This document shows positions 17,224 through 26,035 of a DNA stretch of 64,000 nt, piece after piece. The translations under genes and the position numbers were made by a program. Under the pieces are notes generated by a model. It searched no databases. It had not been told where the DNA came from and saw nothing but the letters and a program-made list of their open reading frames with translations. How positions within the stretch are numbered: position 1 is the stretch's first letter; each line of letters starts with the position of its first letter. Source of the stretch: Affinirhizobium straminoryzae (GTDB lineage Bacteria; Pseudomonadota; Alphaproteobacteria; Rhizobiales; Rhizobiaceae); the NCBI RefSeq assembly GCF_007004135.1, contig NZ_VJMG01000011.1:1-64000 (forward strand). Direction: 5' to 3'.

Positions 17224-18107
17224 GCAACAGGGTCGCCCTGATTGGCGCGGGTGCCATGGGCAGTGCCATCGGCACGCGTCTGGCGGAAACCGGCAATCAT
17301 CTCGTGGTGTTTGACCTCGATCCGGAAAAGGTCCAGGCGCTGGTCGACAAGGGAGCAAAGGCTGCGGCTACGGCAGCAGATGCCGCTTCCACCACCGATT
17401 ATGTGATCCTCAGCCTGAATTCGCCGGCAATCGTGCGCAGGGCCGTGTTCGGCGAGGCTGGCGTGGCCGCGGGCGCCAAGCCCGGGACGCTGATCATCGA
17501 CATGTCATCGATCGATCCGGATGCGACGAAGCAGCTTGCTGCCGATGCATCGGAGCGGGATCTGCGCTGGGTGGACAGCCCTCTTTCCGGCGGTGCGCCG
17601 AAGGCGCTGGTCGGGCAATTGACACTGATGGCGGGGGGCACGGCGGAAGATGTGGCGGATGCGCATGCGGTTCTGCAGCATGTTGCCAGCAACTATACGC
17701 ATATGGGGCCGGTGGGGTCCGGTCAGACGACCAAGCTGATCAATCAGGTTCTCTGCGGACTCGGCTTCCTTGCTGTGGCCGAGGCGACCCAGCTTGCGCT
17801 TGATGCCGGCGTCGATGCGGCAAAGATCCCGCAGGCGCTGAAAGGTGGTCGCGCCGACAGCGCGATCCTGCAGGAATACATGCCGCGCTTCGTGGCGAAG
17901 GATTATCGCCGCACCGGCCGCATCGACAACATGGTGAAGGATCTGAACGGCGCGCAGGATCTTGCCCGCCGCACCAACACCGCCATGCCGTTGACGGCAA
18001 TTTGCGCCGAGGTTCATCGCATGCTGACGGCTGCGGGCCTCGGTGGCGAGGACCAGGCGGCTTTGATGGAATTTTTCCGGGGACCGAACAAGGAGAATTT
18101 GCAATGA
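17220..18107 (+). CDS. NAD(P)-dependent 3-hydroxyacid dehydrogenase (GarR/3-hydroxyisobutyrate dehydrogenase family)
   Basis: A 295-aa beta-hydroxyacid dehydrogenase. The N-terminal GAGAMGSAIGTRLAETG is the dinucleotide motif, DMSSIDPDATKQLA and DSPLSGGAPKALVGQLTLM (in part) are the substrate-loop signature, and GSGQTTKLINQ near residue 167 carries the catalytic Lys. Family members act on tartronate semialdehyde, 3-hydroxyisobutyrate or C4-C6 aldonates. Neighbours do not fix the substrate: it is not part of the E. coli idonate route, so here it may handle a side product or a second sugar acid. Coupled on both sides by ATGA overlaps. Confidence 0.82.
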   Translation: MSNRVALIGAGAMGSAIGTRLAETGNHLVVFDLDPEKVQALVDKGAKAAATAADAASTTDYVILSLNSPAIVRRAVFGEAGVAAGAKPGTLIIDMSSIDPDATKQLAADASERDLRWVDSPLSGGAPKALVGQLTLMAGGTAEDVADAHAVLQHVASNYTHMGPVGSGQTTKLINQVLCGLGFLAVAEATQLALDAGVDAAKIPQALKGGRADSAILQEYMPRFVAKDYRRTGRIDNMVKDLNGAQDLARRTNTAMPLTAICAEVHRMLTAAGLGGEDQAALMEFFRGPNKENLQ

Positions 18108-18436
18108 TCACCCGTTTCGCGCTGTTCGAGGGCAAGGTGAAGGAGGGCCAGACCGAAGCCTTCCGTCAGGCGGTTATCGACCGTATCCTGCCGAAGTGGC
18201 GTCAGTTTCCACATGCCACTGATGTGCGCGTGTCCTTCGCCGAGGCGCGCGATGACGGCGCCCCGGAACTGCCGATGATCCTTGCCGTCAACTATCCGAG
18301 CCTTGCGGCTGTGGACGAGGCTCTGGCAAGCCCGGTCCGTGCCGAAGCGCGCGCCGCCACCGAGTCCGTGCTCGCGGAATTCTTCGAAGGCCGCATTCAT
18401 CATCATGTGACGCTTGCCAACGAGTACAAGCTCTGA
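18104..18436 (+). CDS. Small EthD/Dabb-like protein of unknown function
   Basis: A 110-aa protein starting at the ATG of the ATGA overlap with the preceding dehydrogenase. Its pattern, an N-terminal strand (ITRFALFEGKVKEGQ), a helix with a Trp (ILPKWRQFPHA), a strand (MILAVNYPS) and a helix rich in Ala and Glu, fits a ferredoxin-like alpha/beta dimeric barrel as in EthD or Dabb proteins. Such proteins are often stability or accessory factors in catabolic operons. No catalytic residues can be assigned. It closes the idonate operon; a hairpin follows 12 bases later. Confidence 0.75.
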   Translation: MITRFALFEGKVKEGQTEAFRQAVIDRILPKWRQFPHATDVRVSFAEARDDGAPELPMILAVNYPSLAAVDEALASPVRAEARAATESVLAEFFEGRIHHHVTLANEYKL

Positions 18437-18448
18437 CGGAAACGCAAA

Positions 18449-18476
18449 GCCGGTGCGGCACTTGTGTCGCACCGGC
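18449..18476 (+). terminator. Hairpin ending the idonate operon
   Basis: A 12-bp stem (GCCGGTGCGGCA with TGTCGCACCGGC, one G-U pair) around a CTTG loop lies 12 bases after the last stop. There is no T-run, so it may need Rho or act as a 3' stabiliser; position argues for a terminator. Confidence 0.65.
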
Positions 18477-18643
18477 CAGACGGCCCGGCAGAGTGCCGTA
18501 GACCCGAAGATCGATCGTAAAATGCACGAATGCAGACCGATTGTTCAGATCTTTGCGGTTAAAATCCCCGCCAGACTTGCGGCATCAGGGTCTTCCGTCC
18601 TATATGCCGGGGGTGGTGGCGCCGGCAGAACAAGCAATCGGAC

Positions 18644-19099
18644 ATGTTGACGAAAAAAGGGAAGTACGGCCTCAAGGCGCTCATTCATCTGGCGCGCCTC
18701 GAGAGTGGCGAGACGGCATTCGTGGCGGATATTGCCGCGAAGAACAATATTTCCAAGAAGTTCCTTGATACGATCCTCCTTGAACTGCGCAATGGCGGTC
18801 TGCTGCGCTCCAAGAAGGGACCGGGCGGAGGCTACGCGCTGTCCAAGCCGGCCAACGAAATCTTCATCGGTCAGGCCATCCGCATTCTCGATGGTCCGCT
18901 TGCCCCCATCCGCTGTGCGAGCAAGACCGCCTTCGAGCCCTGCGAGGATTGCGATCATCCGCAGGACTGTCAGATCCGCGCGACCATGACCGATGTTCGT
19001 GATGCCATTGCCTCGATCCTGGACAACATGTCGCTTGAGGAACTGGTGAACAAGAGTTCCCCCTCCGCCTCGGCGGTGAGCAGCCTGACCCAAGTCTGA
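18644..19099 (+). CDS. Rrf2-family transcriptional regulator
   Basis: A 151-aa winged-helix regulator of the Rrf2 family (IscR, NsrR, RirA, CymR). The N terminus MLTKKGKYGLKALIHLA and ISKKFLDTILLELRNGGLL, then KKGPGGGYAL, are typical. Four cysteines (C-x8-C-x2-C-x5-C, about residues 90-108) could bind an Fe-S cluster, although the spacing differs from IscR. It stands at the border of the idonate cluster and directly before the sulfur genes, so a CymR-like role in cysteine/sulfur supply is a reasonable guess; candidate sites are TCTA-N9-TAGA at 20962 and 26937. Unproven. Confidence 0.85.
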   Translation: MLTKKGKYGLKALIHLARLESGETAFVADIAAKNNISKKFLDTILLELRNGGLLRSKKGPGGGYALSKPANEIFIGQAIRILDGPLAPIRCASKTAFEPCEDCDHPQDCQIRATMTDVRDAIASILDNMSLEELVNKSSPSASAVSSLTQV

Positions 19100-19112
19100 G
19101 GGTTATGAACCT

Positions 19113-20186
19113 TCAATAGGCGAATGGCCAGCGTGCCGGAATCGCGCCGCGGACATGGAGTTGTCCGAGCCTGCGTTTGGCCAGCTCATTTCGCACAGCC
19201 CAGGTGTCCGATTGCGATGGCAACCGGGCCGCGTCAAGGTCCTTCAGGATCTCCGCCGCCATCACGCAGGCCGAGCGGCACGACAGAGAGGCCTGCAATG
19301 CAAGCTGCGGGGTTGGGTCAACCTGCACCGAATCGACATGCTGCCCCGCCCGTTCGATAAGCGCGGACACGCCATCCAGGCGCGCAGCAAGCTCACCCAG
19401 CCTCACGAACTCCGCAGGGTATTCCGTCGGATTGCCCGCCTTTTCCTCAGCAGACAGGGCCAATTCGTTGAACACCCGCCGCGCCCGGCCCAGATCGACG
19501 GCAGCCTGCAACAGGCTTGCCAGACGTGTCAGCGTTGTCGTCTCGATGTCATCCTCTGCAAGCTCGACCAGGCTGCCTGCCGGAACCGCGATGCCCGAAC
19601 CTGCGGCGTCGTCCTCTATCGGTGCAAGCAGAGCCAGGAGACGCCGTCCCGCCGGATCAATGCAGGGGACCGCCAACCAGACGGGCCCAGCCTCTTCCTG
19701 TCGCGGCAGCGCCTCCGCCGGAAGCAGGAAACCTGCCTTGCCGGCGACAAGTGCGGGCCAGGAGACGGTCTCCTCCGCAATGGGATCGGCCGCAAGCAGA
19801 AAGATATCGCCGGCAAGCGCGCGCGTCAGCCACTCGGATGTCTGCCGACCGCCATCGGCGGCGCGAATGGCTTCCACCACGAGAAAATGACCGACCAGTC
19901 GTTGCGCCAGAGACGTGTCGCTGGCGGCAGCCAGAGCGATCATTTCGGCGATAACCGCATTGGCGATGTCCGCACCACCAAGATCGGCGGGCACCGACGT
20001 CCCGAGAAGACCGGCCTTGCCGAAGGAAAGCAGCGAAGGCGGGAGAGCATGGACCATCCGGTCATCCCCGTTCTGGCCGCTGGTTCGCTCCAGCAGCTGC
20101 CGGGTGGTGGTAATCACCTCCAGCTCGGTCGAAGGGTGGGTCATGGGAAAGGCGCGCTGATCAGGCAAGCGGTACACGTTGTGCAT
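19113..20186 (-). CDS. SfnB/DszC-type flavin-dependent monooxygenase (acyl-CoA dehydrogenase fold)
   Basis: A 357-aa protein with the acyl-CoA dehydrogenase fold but aligned best, by eye, with the desulfurisation monooxygenases (SfnB, DszC). These use reduced flavin from a partner reductase to oxidise organosulfur compounds. Visible are the N-terminal helical domain (SFGKAGLLGTSVPADLGGAD in sections), a weak middle beta domain and a C-terminal helical bundle (LSCRSACVMAAEILKDLDAA in part). The usual acyl-CoA catalytic Glu cannot be placed. The ATG at 20186 was chosen for GGAGG seven bases upstream. A flavin reductase gene precedes it on the same strand, fitting a two-component system. Substrate unknown. 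Confidence 0.75.
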   Translation of the reverse strand: MHNVYRLPDQRAFPMTHPSTELEVITTTRQLLERTSGQNGDDRMVHALPPSLLSFGKAGLLGTSVPADLGGADIANAVIAEMIALAAASDTSLAQRLVGHFLVVEAIRAADGGRQTSEWLTRALAGDIFLLAADPIAEETVSWPALVAGKAGFLLPAEALPRQEEAGPVWLAVPCIDPAGRRLLALLAPIEDDAAGSGIAVPAGSLVELAEDDIETTTLTRLASLLQAAVDLGRARRVFNELALSAEEKAGNPTEYPAEFVRLGELAARLDGVSALIERAGQHVDSVQVDPTPQLALQASLSCRSACVMAAEILKDLDAARLPSQSDTWAVRNELAKRRLGQLHVRGAIPARWPFAY

Positions 20187-20327
20187 GGATGACCTCCAGA
20201 GCTGACGGGAAATGCTGACATACCCCCGGTTTGCCCGGAAGGGCGAAATCCTGCACGCAACTGCGCCGCTGGAGCAAATTTTGCCCAAAGGCGCGCAGAC
20301 CGCGAAACCACGACGGCGATGATCCCG

Positions 20328-20879
20328 TCAACGCGGGCTGAGCCGGTGATAGGCGCCACCCTGATAGACCAGGGATTGCTCCCCGATCAGCCGTATGCCC
20401 TGCACGGCACCGATGACGATGACGTGGCTATGGCGTTCGATGGCTTCCTCGACAAGGCAGTCGATGCCGGCGATGGCGTCTTCCAGCAAGGGAGCACCCG
20501 TCGCAAGCGAAGTCCATTCGTGACCATTGTAGCGATCTGCGCCCTTCAGTCCGCCAACGCCTGCGAACTGATTGGCCAGGCCTTCATGGCCCGGACCAAC
20601 GATGTTGACGCCAAACCAGCCACTTTTCTGCAGGATGGGCCAGGTCGAAGAACTCCGGTTGAGAGCAACCATCATGCGTGGCGGATCGACGGAAAGCGCG
20701 GTCGCCGAGGTGACGGTCGCTCCGGTTCTCTCCTGGCCGCTGCCCGTGGTGATGATGCTCACGCCGCCGGCAAGCGTGCGGAGTGCGGCCTTCAGGCTTT
20801 CTGCATCGCCCGGACGTACGGCCGCGACGGGCTTCGCCGCATGCGTTTCGAAGACTTCGGGAGAAAACTGTTTCGTCAT
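20328..20879 (-). CDS. Flavin reductase (FMN-binding split-barrel, SsuE/DszD-like role)
   Basis: A 183-aa flavin reductase-like protein. Typical patterns are LRTLAGGVSIITT (near 32), TGATVTSATALSVDPPRMMVALN (in sections), GWFGVNIVG, WTSLATGAPLLEDAIAGIDC and HVIVIGAVQGIRL. It should supply FMNH2 to flavin-dependent monooxygenases by NAD(P)H oxidation. Here the partners would be the SfnB/DszC-like enzyme downstream and the SsuD domain at 22567-25248. It is divergent from the FAD gene at 21037, sharing a 157-base promoter region that holds a TCTA-N9-TAGA repeat. Confidence 0.88.
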   Translation of the reverse strand: MTKQFSPEVFETHAAKPVAAVRPGDAESLKAALRTLAGGVSIITTGSGQERTGATVTSATALSVDPPRMMVALNRSSSTWPILQKSGWFGVNIVGPGHEGLANQFAGVGGLKGADRYNGHEWTSLATGAPLLEDAIAGIDCLVEEAIERHSHVIVIGAVQGIRLIGEQSLVYQGGAYHRLSPR

Positions 20880-20961
20880 CTGTGGTGGATCCTGATAACA
20901 ATCGCTGAAGATGCAAGCTTAGCCTCACGAACATGACGGCTCTAGACAGCGGTTTTCGTAA

Positions 20962-20978
20962 TCTATAAACTTTGTAGA
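20962..20978. promoter_or_regulatory. TCTA-N9-TAGA inverted repeat in the flavin reductase/FAD-gene promoter region
   Basis: TCTA at 20962-20965 and TAGA at 20975-20978 with a 9-base spacer, in an A+T-rich stretch between divergent genes. The same arrangement occurs before the sulfate-binding-protein gene at 26937. A shared sulfur regulator (Rrf2 or LysR) is inferred; four-base arms alone are weak evidence. Confidence 0.4.
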
Positions 20979-21036
20979 AATTTCCCCTACCGGAGCGGCC
21001 TCAACAAAGCCTGCGAAACCAGAGGTGAAAGTTGCG

Positions 21037-22515
21037 ATGCTGAAGCTTACCCTGCCTTCCAGAGCGGCGGCATTGCCCGCCAGGAGCCGCCGCATCGCCA
21101 TCGTCGGTGGTGGCTTCACCGGTGCTAGCCTTGCGCGCGTTCTGTCACGGCGTGCGCCTGACGATCGCGACGAAATCATCGTGTTCGAGCCGCGGGAACG
21201 GCTCGGTACAGGTCTTGCCTACGATACAACCGATCCGGATCTGCGTCTGCACGTGGCGGCCCATCGTATGAGGGCAATACCTGGCGATCCCGGCGCCTTC
21301 CTCGCCTGGCTGAAGCGCACGGGTCGCCTGGATGCCGACCCGCAGGCGCGCGATGGCGACGTGATCTATGCGCGGCGCGCGGATTTCGGTGCCTTCATGG
21401 AGGCAGAACTCGCTCCGCATCTCGAAAATGGCCGTGTCCGTCACATCAGGCGCCGTATCCAGGCGATAACCCGCGAAAACGGACACTGGCTGCTGACCGA
21501 CGCAACCGGTGAAGAGCATGCTGCGGATGTTGTCGTCATCGCCACCTCGCATCCGCCGGCAGCACCCGTGCCCGCGGTCCAATCCTCAGGCACCGCGTTT
21601 CCCCTGACGCCACAGCCCGGCCTGCTGGCGGTCGATCACATCAGCCCCGAAGACAGCGTCATCATCGCAGGCAGTGGCCTGACTGCGCTCGATCTGGTGA
21701 GCCTGCTGGCCGCACGCGGCCATCGCGGTCACATTACCCTGGTGTCGCGTCGCGGTCTTCTGCCGCGTCGCCAACCGGATGGCAACTTCACGCCGCATGG
21801 GGAGGCCCTGTTCGGCGATCCGCATTCGGCGCTCGAGCTGTTGCGTCGCGTGCGGGCTGCCGTCGATCGCGTCACCGGGCAGGGACTGCCCTGGCAGAGC
21901 GTGATGGACGCTCTGCGCCATGAGGCTCCCCGGCTTTGGGCGGCGCTTCCGGTCGGCGAACGGCGACGTGTCCGCCGCCACCTCTCCCGATGGTATGATG
22001 TCCATCGGCATCGCATGACGCCAGCCATGGCCGATTTGATCAGCACCCTGCAGGCTGAGCACCGTCTGACCACCATGGCAGGGCATATCCTCGCTGTGGA
22101 GGCGGATGCGCGTGGTGTTGTGATGACGCTAAGGAGCCAGTCGTCGCCTCGCATCGTGCGGGCCGATCATCTGATGGTCGCCACGGGTCCGGATTGCGCG
22201 CATGTGATCGCACATCAACCCTACCTGCAGCATCTGCAGGCCGCCGGGTTCGTGGTGCCGGATGCCTTCGGGTTCGGCCTTGCCTGCGACAGTGACAGCC
22301 GGGCGCTTGCGCGCGACGGTCACCCGGTTACCGATCTCTACATTGCCGGACCTCTGGCGCGCGGCACGTTTGGCGAGTTGATGGCCGTGCCGGAAATCGC
22401 CGCGCAGACGGAGCAGGTCGCCCGTCACATCCTGCGGCCGGCCAGCCGCACCTCCCGCACCCTGTTCATTCGCAGCCTGCCCTCACCGGTTCCCGTCGCA
22501 GTGGCCAGCCCCTAG
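21037..22515 (+). CDS. FAD/NAD(P)-binding protein (NAD_binding_9-type)
   Basis: A 492-aa flavoprotein-like protein with an N-terminal dinucleotide motif IAIVGGGFTGASLARVL (about 19-35), the GTGLAYDTTDPDLRLHVAAHRM region (read in sections) and the second motif VIIAGSGLTALDLVSLLA near residue 211. It belongs to the poorly characterised group of FAD-NAD(P)-binding proteins often found near sulfonate or siderophore genes. It is a paralogue of the N-terminal half of the fusion protein encoded convergently at 22567-25248 (same [28 protein letters not shown] segments). ATG at 21037 is preferred; GTG at 21025 is possible. Function unknown. Confidence 0.8.
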   Translation: MLKLTLPSRAAALPARSRRIAIVGGGFTGASLARVLSRRAPDDRDEIIVFEPRERLGTGLAYDTTDPDLRLHVAAHRMRAIPGDPGAFLAWLKRTGRLDADPQARDGDVIYARRADFGAFMEAELAPHLENGRVRHIRRRIQAITRENGHWLLTDATGEEHAADVVVIATSHPPAAPVPAVQSSGTAFPLTPQPGLLAVDHISPEDSVIIAGSGLTALDLVSLLAARGHRGHITLVSRRGLLPRRQPDGNFTPHGEALFGDPHSALELLRRVRAAVDRVTGQGLPWQSVMDALRHEAPRLWAALPVGERRRVRRHLSRWYDVHRHRMTPAMADLISTLQAEHRLTTMAGHILAVEADARGVVMTLRSQSSPRIVRADHLMVATGPDCAHVIAHQPYLQHLQAAGFVVPDAFGFGLACDSDSRALARDGHPVTDLYIAGPLARGTFGELMAVPEIAAQTEQVARHILRPASRTSRTLFIRSLPSPVPVAVASP

Positions 22516-22525
22516 CGAAAGAAAC

Positions 22526-22555
22526 GCGGCTTGCGGGAATGATCCCGCAAGCCGC
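22526..22555. terminator. Strong bidirectional hairpin between two convergent FAD-protein genes
   Basis: A perfect 13-bp stem (22526-22538 with 22543-22555) closes a 4-base ATGA loop, 10 bases after one stop and 11 bases before the other. No T-run on either side. Position between convergent genes makes a shared terminator likely. Confidence 0.8.
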
Positions 22556-22566
22556 CCATAAGATCC

Positions 22567-25248
22567 TCACGAGCCGGAGGCAACACGCACATTGCCGCCG
22601 TGACCGCCGCCGCCAAACACCTGGCGCTTGCCGAACGACGAGCGGATCTGGTTGCGCGGACCGGCGAGCCCGATTTCCGGGAACAGCAGTTCCGAGACGC
22701 GGTAGGCCTCTTCGAGATGCGGATAACCGGAGGCGATCACCGTATCGATACCGATCTCCTGATATTCGCGCAGCCGCGCGGCAATCGTTTTCGGCGAGCC
22801 GACCAGCGCTGTCCCTGCTCCGGAGCGCACCAGTCCGATGCCGGCCCAGAGATTGGGCGAAACCTCCAGCTTGTCGCGACGGCCCTGGTGGAGGGCAACC
22901 ATGCGTGCCTGCCCGACGGAATCGGAATTCTTCGCAAAGACCTCCTGTGCAGCGGCAATCGTCTCGTCAGACAGGCGCGAGATCAGCCGGTCCGCTGCTG
23001 CCCAGGCCTCTTCATCCGTTTCGCGGACGATGAAATGCAGACGAATGCCGAAGCTCACCTGCCGGCCCTTCGCCGCCGCCGCCCTTTTCACCTTTTCAAC
23101 CTTTTCGGCCACCTGTGCCGGCGGTTCGCCCCAGGTGAGATACTTGTCGATGATGCCTGCCGAGAAATCGATGGCTGCATCGGAGGAGCCGCCGAAGTAG
23201 ATGGGCGGGCGCGGCGACTGGACCGGCGGCAGTCCCAGTTCGGCATTGTGGGCCTGGATGTATTTTCCATCGAGATGCGCCTTGCCGTTCTCAATGAGCC
23301 CGTTGAACACCTGGAAGAACTCGTCCGCATGGGCGTAGCGCTCGTCATGCGGCAAAAAGATGCCGTCGCCGGCCAGTTCCTGTGCACTGCCGCCCACGAC
23401 GATGTTGAGCAGAAGCCTGCCATTGCTGACGCGGTCCAAGGTCGAGGTCAGCCGCGCATAGTAGGCGGGCGAGGCAACACCCGGACGGATCGCCACCAGA
23501 AACTTCAGCTGTTCTGTGTGGGCGGCCAGATCGGCGGCCAGAATGAAGGATTCCTCGCAGGCAACACCCGTCGGGATGAGAACGCCGGAATAGCCCAGGC
23601 GATCGACGGCCCTGGCAATCTCGCGAAAATAACCGGGATCGGCGGGACGGGCGAGTTCGTCGGAGCCGAGATAGGCTCCATCGCCAGACGAGGGTATGAA
23701 CCACAGGAAATCGAGCGGTTTGTCGGCGGCTGCCATATTGAAAATCCTTGCTGAGGGAGAAGGGGCGCGGCGCACCTGGCTCGCGTCCGAGGAAAGCGAA
23801 ACGAACTGATCCGGTTGCGACGGCGGTGGGTTCACGCTGCCGCTTCGGCGTTGGGCGACTGCTGCAAGAGTTTCTGCCACATGATCGGCCACGAAGACGG
23901 CATGCTCCGCCACCTGCGGCAGCCCCATGAGTTCGCCGAAGGTGCCGCGCGCCAGCGGTCCTGCAATGAGCAGGGACGGATCGGCCGTGCCATCGGCACG
24001 GATCGCGCGTGACGCAAGATCGCAGGCGATGCCAAGCCCCGTCGGGCAGAGCTGAAGATGTCCGGCCTGTGCGAGATCTCGGAGGAAAGGCTGGGAATTG
24101 AGGATGGTATCGTGGGCCGGCCCGGTCGTGACGACGATACGATCGACATCGACCTCAAGGTGCCCTTTGCCACGGATACGAAGATGCACCCGGAACCCTC
24201 TGTCGTTCGCCTCCACGTCCGTCACTGCAGCGGCGAGAATCCGAAGCTGGTCCGTGGCGAGAGCCGTCTCCACCACCTGCTCGACCTGGGGGGCGATGCG
24301 AAAGCGATGAACATCCCAGTAGGGACGTGCGTGGCGGGCCAGGCGGCGACGCTCGAGAACGGGCAGAGCTTGCCAGATGGTCAGAGCCTGCGCGCGCACA
24401 GCATCGATCACTGCATGCCAGCTGAGATTTGCGGCGTCTGCTGTACGTAGAGCCACACGGATATGGCGGAGAAGCTCCGAGGCCGTTTTCGCCGGTTGTG
24501 TCGAGAAATCGCCATGCGGATCCTGTGACACCGGCGCATGGCCGCGGGAGCGCAGACCCCTGCGGGAGATCGCAACGATGCTACCGCGATGACCGAAACG
24601 GCTCAGCGATGCTATGACATCGGCCGATGTGAGCCCGTTACCGACAATCAGCACGCGATCATCGGGTTCAATGCCGGAGATGGCCTCGACCTTCGAGGCA
24701 TCCGCGACGAGATGTGGATGGTCGGCAACCGCGCGCAAGGGGGCAGGCAGCTTCGGCATCGGATGGGTTGTGGCAAGAACGAGAATATCGGCCGTCCAAC
24801 TTGCGCCATGCTCGTCCGTAATGCGCCAGCTCTCAGCCTCGCGGAGAACGGATACAACAAGCGCGCGCCTGTGCTCGATAGCGCCTCCTGCTATATGCGG
24901 TTGCAATTCGGAGGCGACATAGGCGCCGAACACCGCCCGGCTCGGATAGAGTTCACCGTCCGTACCCACGACATCGGGGTCAGCGAGCACGGAGGCATCG
25001 CTGGCGGCAAAGCGCTGAAAGCTGTCGGGATCCGCCGGATCGATCGACATCCGGGATGCCGGTACATTGATCCGGTGTGCCGGGTCGCGCGCGCCATAAG
25101 CGAGGCCTGCGCCAAGCCGGGCGCTCGGTTCGAAGAGGATGATGCGGCCCACCTGTCCGTGACGCCGCAGCAAGTGCAGCGCCACAGCTGCGCCACTGAA
25201 ACCGCCGCCGATCACGGCTACGGTCTTCCCCTTGCCACTGAACGTCAT
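22567..25248 (-). CDS. Fused FAD/NAD(P)-binding protein and FMNH2-dependent alkanesulfonate monooxygenase (SsuD-like)
   Basis: An 893-aa open frame carrying two complete proteins. Residues 1 to about 460 are an FAD/NAD(P)-binding protein ([17 protein letters not shown] at about 10-26; [17 protein letters not shown] near 205). Residues 505-893 are a full-length bacterial luciferase-type SsuD ([63 protein letters not shown]), which oxidises alkanesulfonates to aldehyde and sulfite with FMNH2. A Pro/Ser/Gln-rich linker of about 45 residues joins them. An internal ATG at 23736 with AAGGA upstream could also give free SsuD. ATG 25248 is preferred (GGAGAGG before it). Two small genes precede it in the operon. 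Confidence 0.85.
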   Translation of the reverse strand: MTFSGKGKTVAVIGGGFSGAAVALHLLRRHGQVGRIILFEPSARLGAGLAYGARDPAHRINVPASRMSIDPADPDSFQRFAASDASVLADPDVVGTDGELYPSRAVFGAYVASELQPHIAGGAIEHRRALVVSVLREAESWRITDEHGASWTADILVLATTHPMPKLPAPLRAVADHPHLVADASKVEAISGIEPDDRVLIVGNGLTSADVIASLSRFGHRGSIVAISRRGLRSRGHAPVSQDPHGDFSTQPAKTASELLRHIRVALRTADAANLSWHAVIDAVRAQALTIWQALPVLERRRLARHARPYWDVHRFRIAPQVEQVVETALATDQLRILAAAVTDVEANDRGFRVHLRIRGKGHLEVDVDRIVVTTGPAHDTILNSQPFLRDLAQAGHLQLCPTGLGIACDLASRAIRADGTADPSLLIAGPLARGTFGELMGLPQVAEHAVFVADHVAETLAAVAQRRSGSVNPPPSQPDQFVSLSSDASQVRRAPSPSARIFNMAAADKPLDFLWFIPSSGDGAYLGSDELARPADPGYFREIARAVDRLGYSGVLIPTGVACEESFILAADLAAHTEQLKFLVAIRPGVASPAYYARLTSTLDRVSNGRLLLNIVVGGSAQELAGDGIFLPHDERYAHADEFFQVFNGLIENGKAHLDGKYIQAHNAELGLPPVQSPRPPIYFGGSSDAAIDFSAGIIDKYLTWGEPPAQVAEKVEKVKRAAAAKGRQVSFGIRLHFIVRETDEEAWAAADRLISRLSDETIAAAQEVFAKNSDSVGQARMVALHQGRRDKLEVSPNLWAGIGLVRSGAGTALVGSPKTIAARLREYQEIGIDTVIASGYPHLEEAYRVSELLFPEIGLAGPRNQIRSSFGKRQVFGGGGHGGNVRVASGS

Positions 25249-25288
25249 GCACCTCTCCACTGACGATTACGAATTGTGACGCTTCCCG

Positions 25289-25429
25289 TCACACGGCGAG
25301 AACCATCAGGAGAATGAAGGCAAAGGACGCTGCACATGCCACACCCGCCAGCAGATCTTGGAACTGGATCGGTGGGCGGGAGATGACGTCCACGGTGCGA
25401 TGCGTGAAGCGGTCGGTAATATAGGCCAT
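25289..25429 (-). CDS. Small single-pass membrane protein, 46 aa, unknown
   Basis: A very short gene whose ATG at 25429 has GGGAG about eight bases upstream. The product has a polar N-terminal half (MAYITDRFTHRTVDVIS) and one hydrophobic C-terminal helix (FQDLLAGVACAASFAFILL and on), so a single membrane span is likely. It lies between a second small gene and the FAD-SsuD fusion, all on the minus strand with gaps of 13 and 40 bases. I recognise no family. The good ribosome site and operon position favour a real gene, but it is small enough to be chance. Confidence 0.55.
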   Translation of the reverse strand: MAYITDRFTHRTVDVISRPPIQFQDLLAGVACAASFAFILLMVLAV

Positions 25430-25442
25430 GATCGCTCTCCCT

Positions 25443-25637
25443 TCAGAGAACCGGGAAGGCGACGAGACCCCAGAAGGCCACGTCCTCGTTGATCCGACGG
25501 GTCCGCTCGTCATCAGTCTCGTCGGCACGATGCGATGGATCGACAAGCGGTGCTGCCGGACGGGGCTCCGTTACCGGATGCGGGCGGCGCAGGAATGCGA
25601 ACAAGTCGAAGGAAAATCCATGAAATGCGTGCGGCAT
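25443..25637 (-). CDS. Small hypothetical protein, 64 aa
   Basis: A 64-aa reading frame with ATG at 25637 and GGAG-AAGG upstream. The sequence is rich in Pro, His, Asp and Arg, with a charged middle (SHRADETDDERTRRINED) and a short hydrophobic end (VAFWGLVAFPVL). It would be the first gene of the operon leading to the FAD-SsuD fusion. No family recognised; an accessory or leader role cannot be judged from sequence. Confidence 0.5.
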   Translation of the reverse strand: MPHAFHGFSFDLFAFLRRPHPVTEPRPAAPLVDPSHRADETDDERTRRINEDVAFWGLVAFPVL

Positions 25638-26035
25638 GACCCTTCTCCAAACCTGTTGTTTAACCTTCCTTAGTGTCGTTCGGACACATCGTGATCGTCA
25701 ATATAGTCCATAAAATTAGTATTCTATAAGCGCGCCATCGCGTGGAAACTTTCCCTCTGCAAACCCCTATCTTCCGCAAAACTTAACTTTATCGCATTCC
25801 AATGCGCCATTCGGTGAAGGCCGAGGACGCCGGAGACTCGCATCACCGATGAACCATTCGAACAGCTGCACGGGGTGCCGCCACCCGGATGGAGGACATT
25901 GTTCCCCCGTCGCCATACCGCCCGCGCGATGCGGCTCACATTTACTACTTCTTATATAGAATTTAGCGTATTTTTCCTTCCTGCCTGCTGCGTCACAATT
26001 TACCTTGCCGCCAACATCTTTCGGAGGGCTTCGCG
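25638..26035. other. 398-bp divergent intergenic region
   Basis: No convincing gene. It separates the minus-strand small-gene/FAD-SsuD operon from the plus-strand hydrolase gene. Two A+T-rich patches, 25701-25730 and 25940-25975, are unusual in this G+C-rich window and are the likely promoters. They contain ATTCTATA (25721-25728) and its inverse TATAGAAT (25956-25963). TATAG and CTATA (25703-25707 and 25723-25727 approximately) also flank the first patch. No terminator or RNA was seen. Confidence 0.5.
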
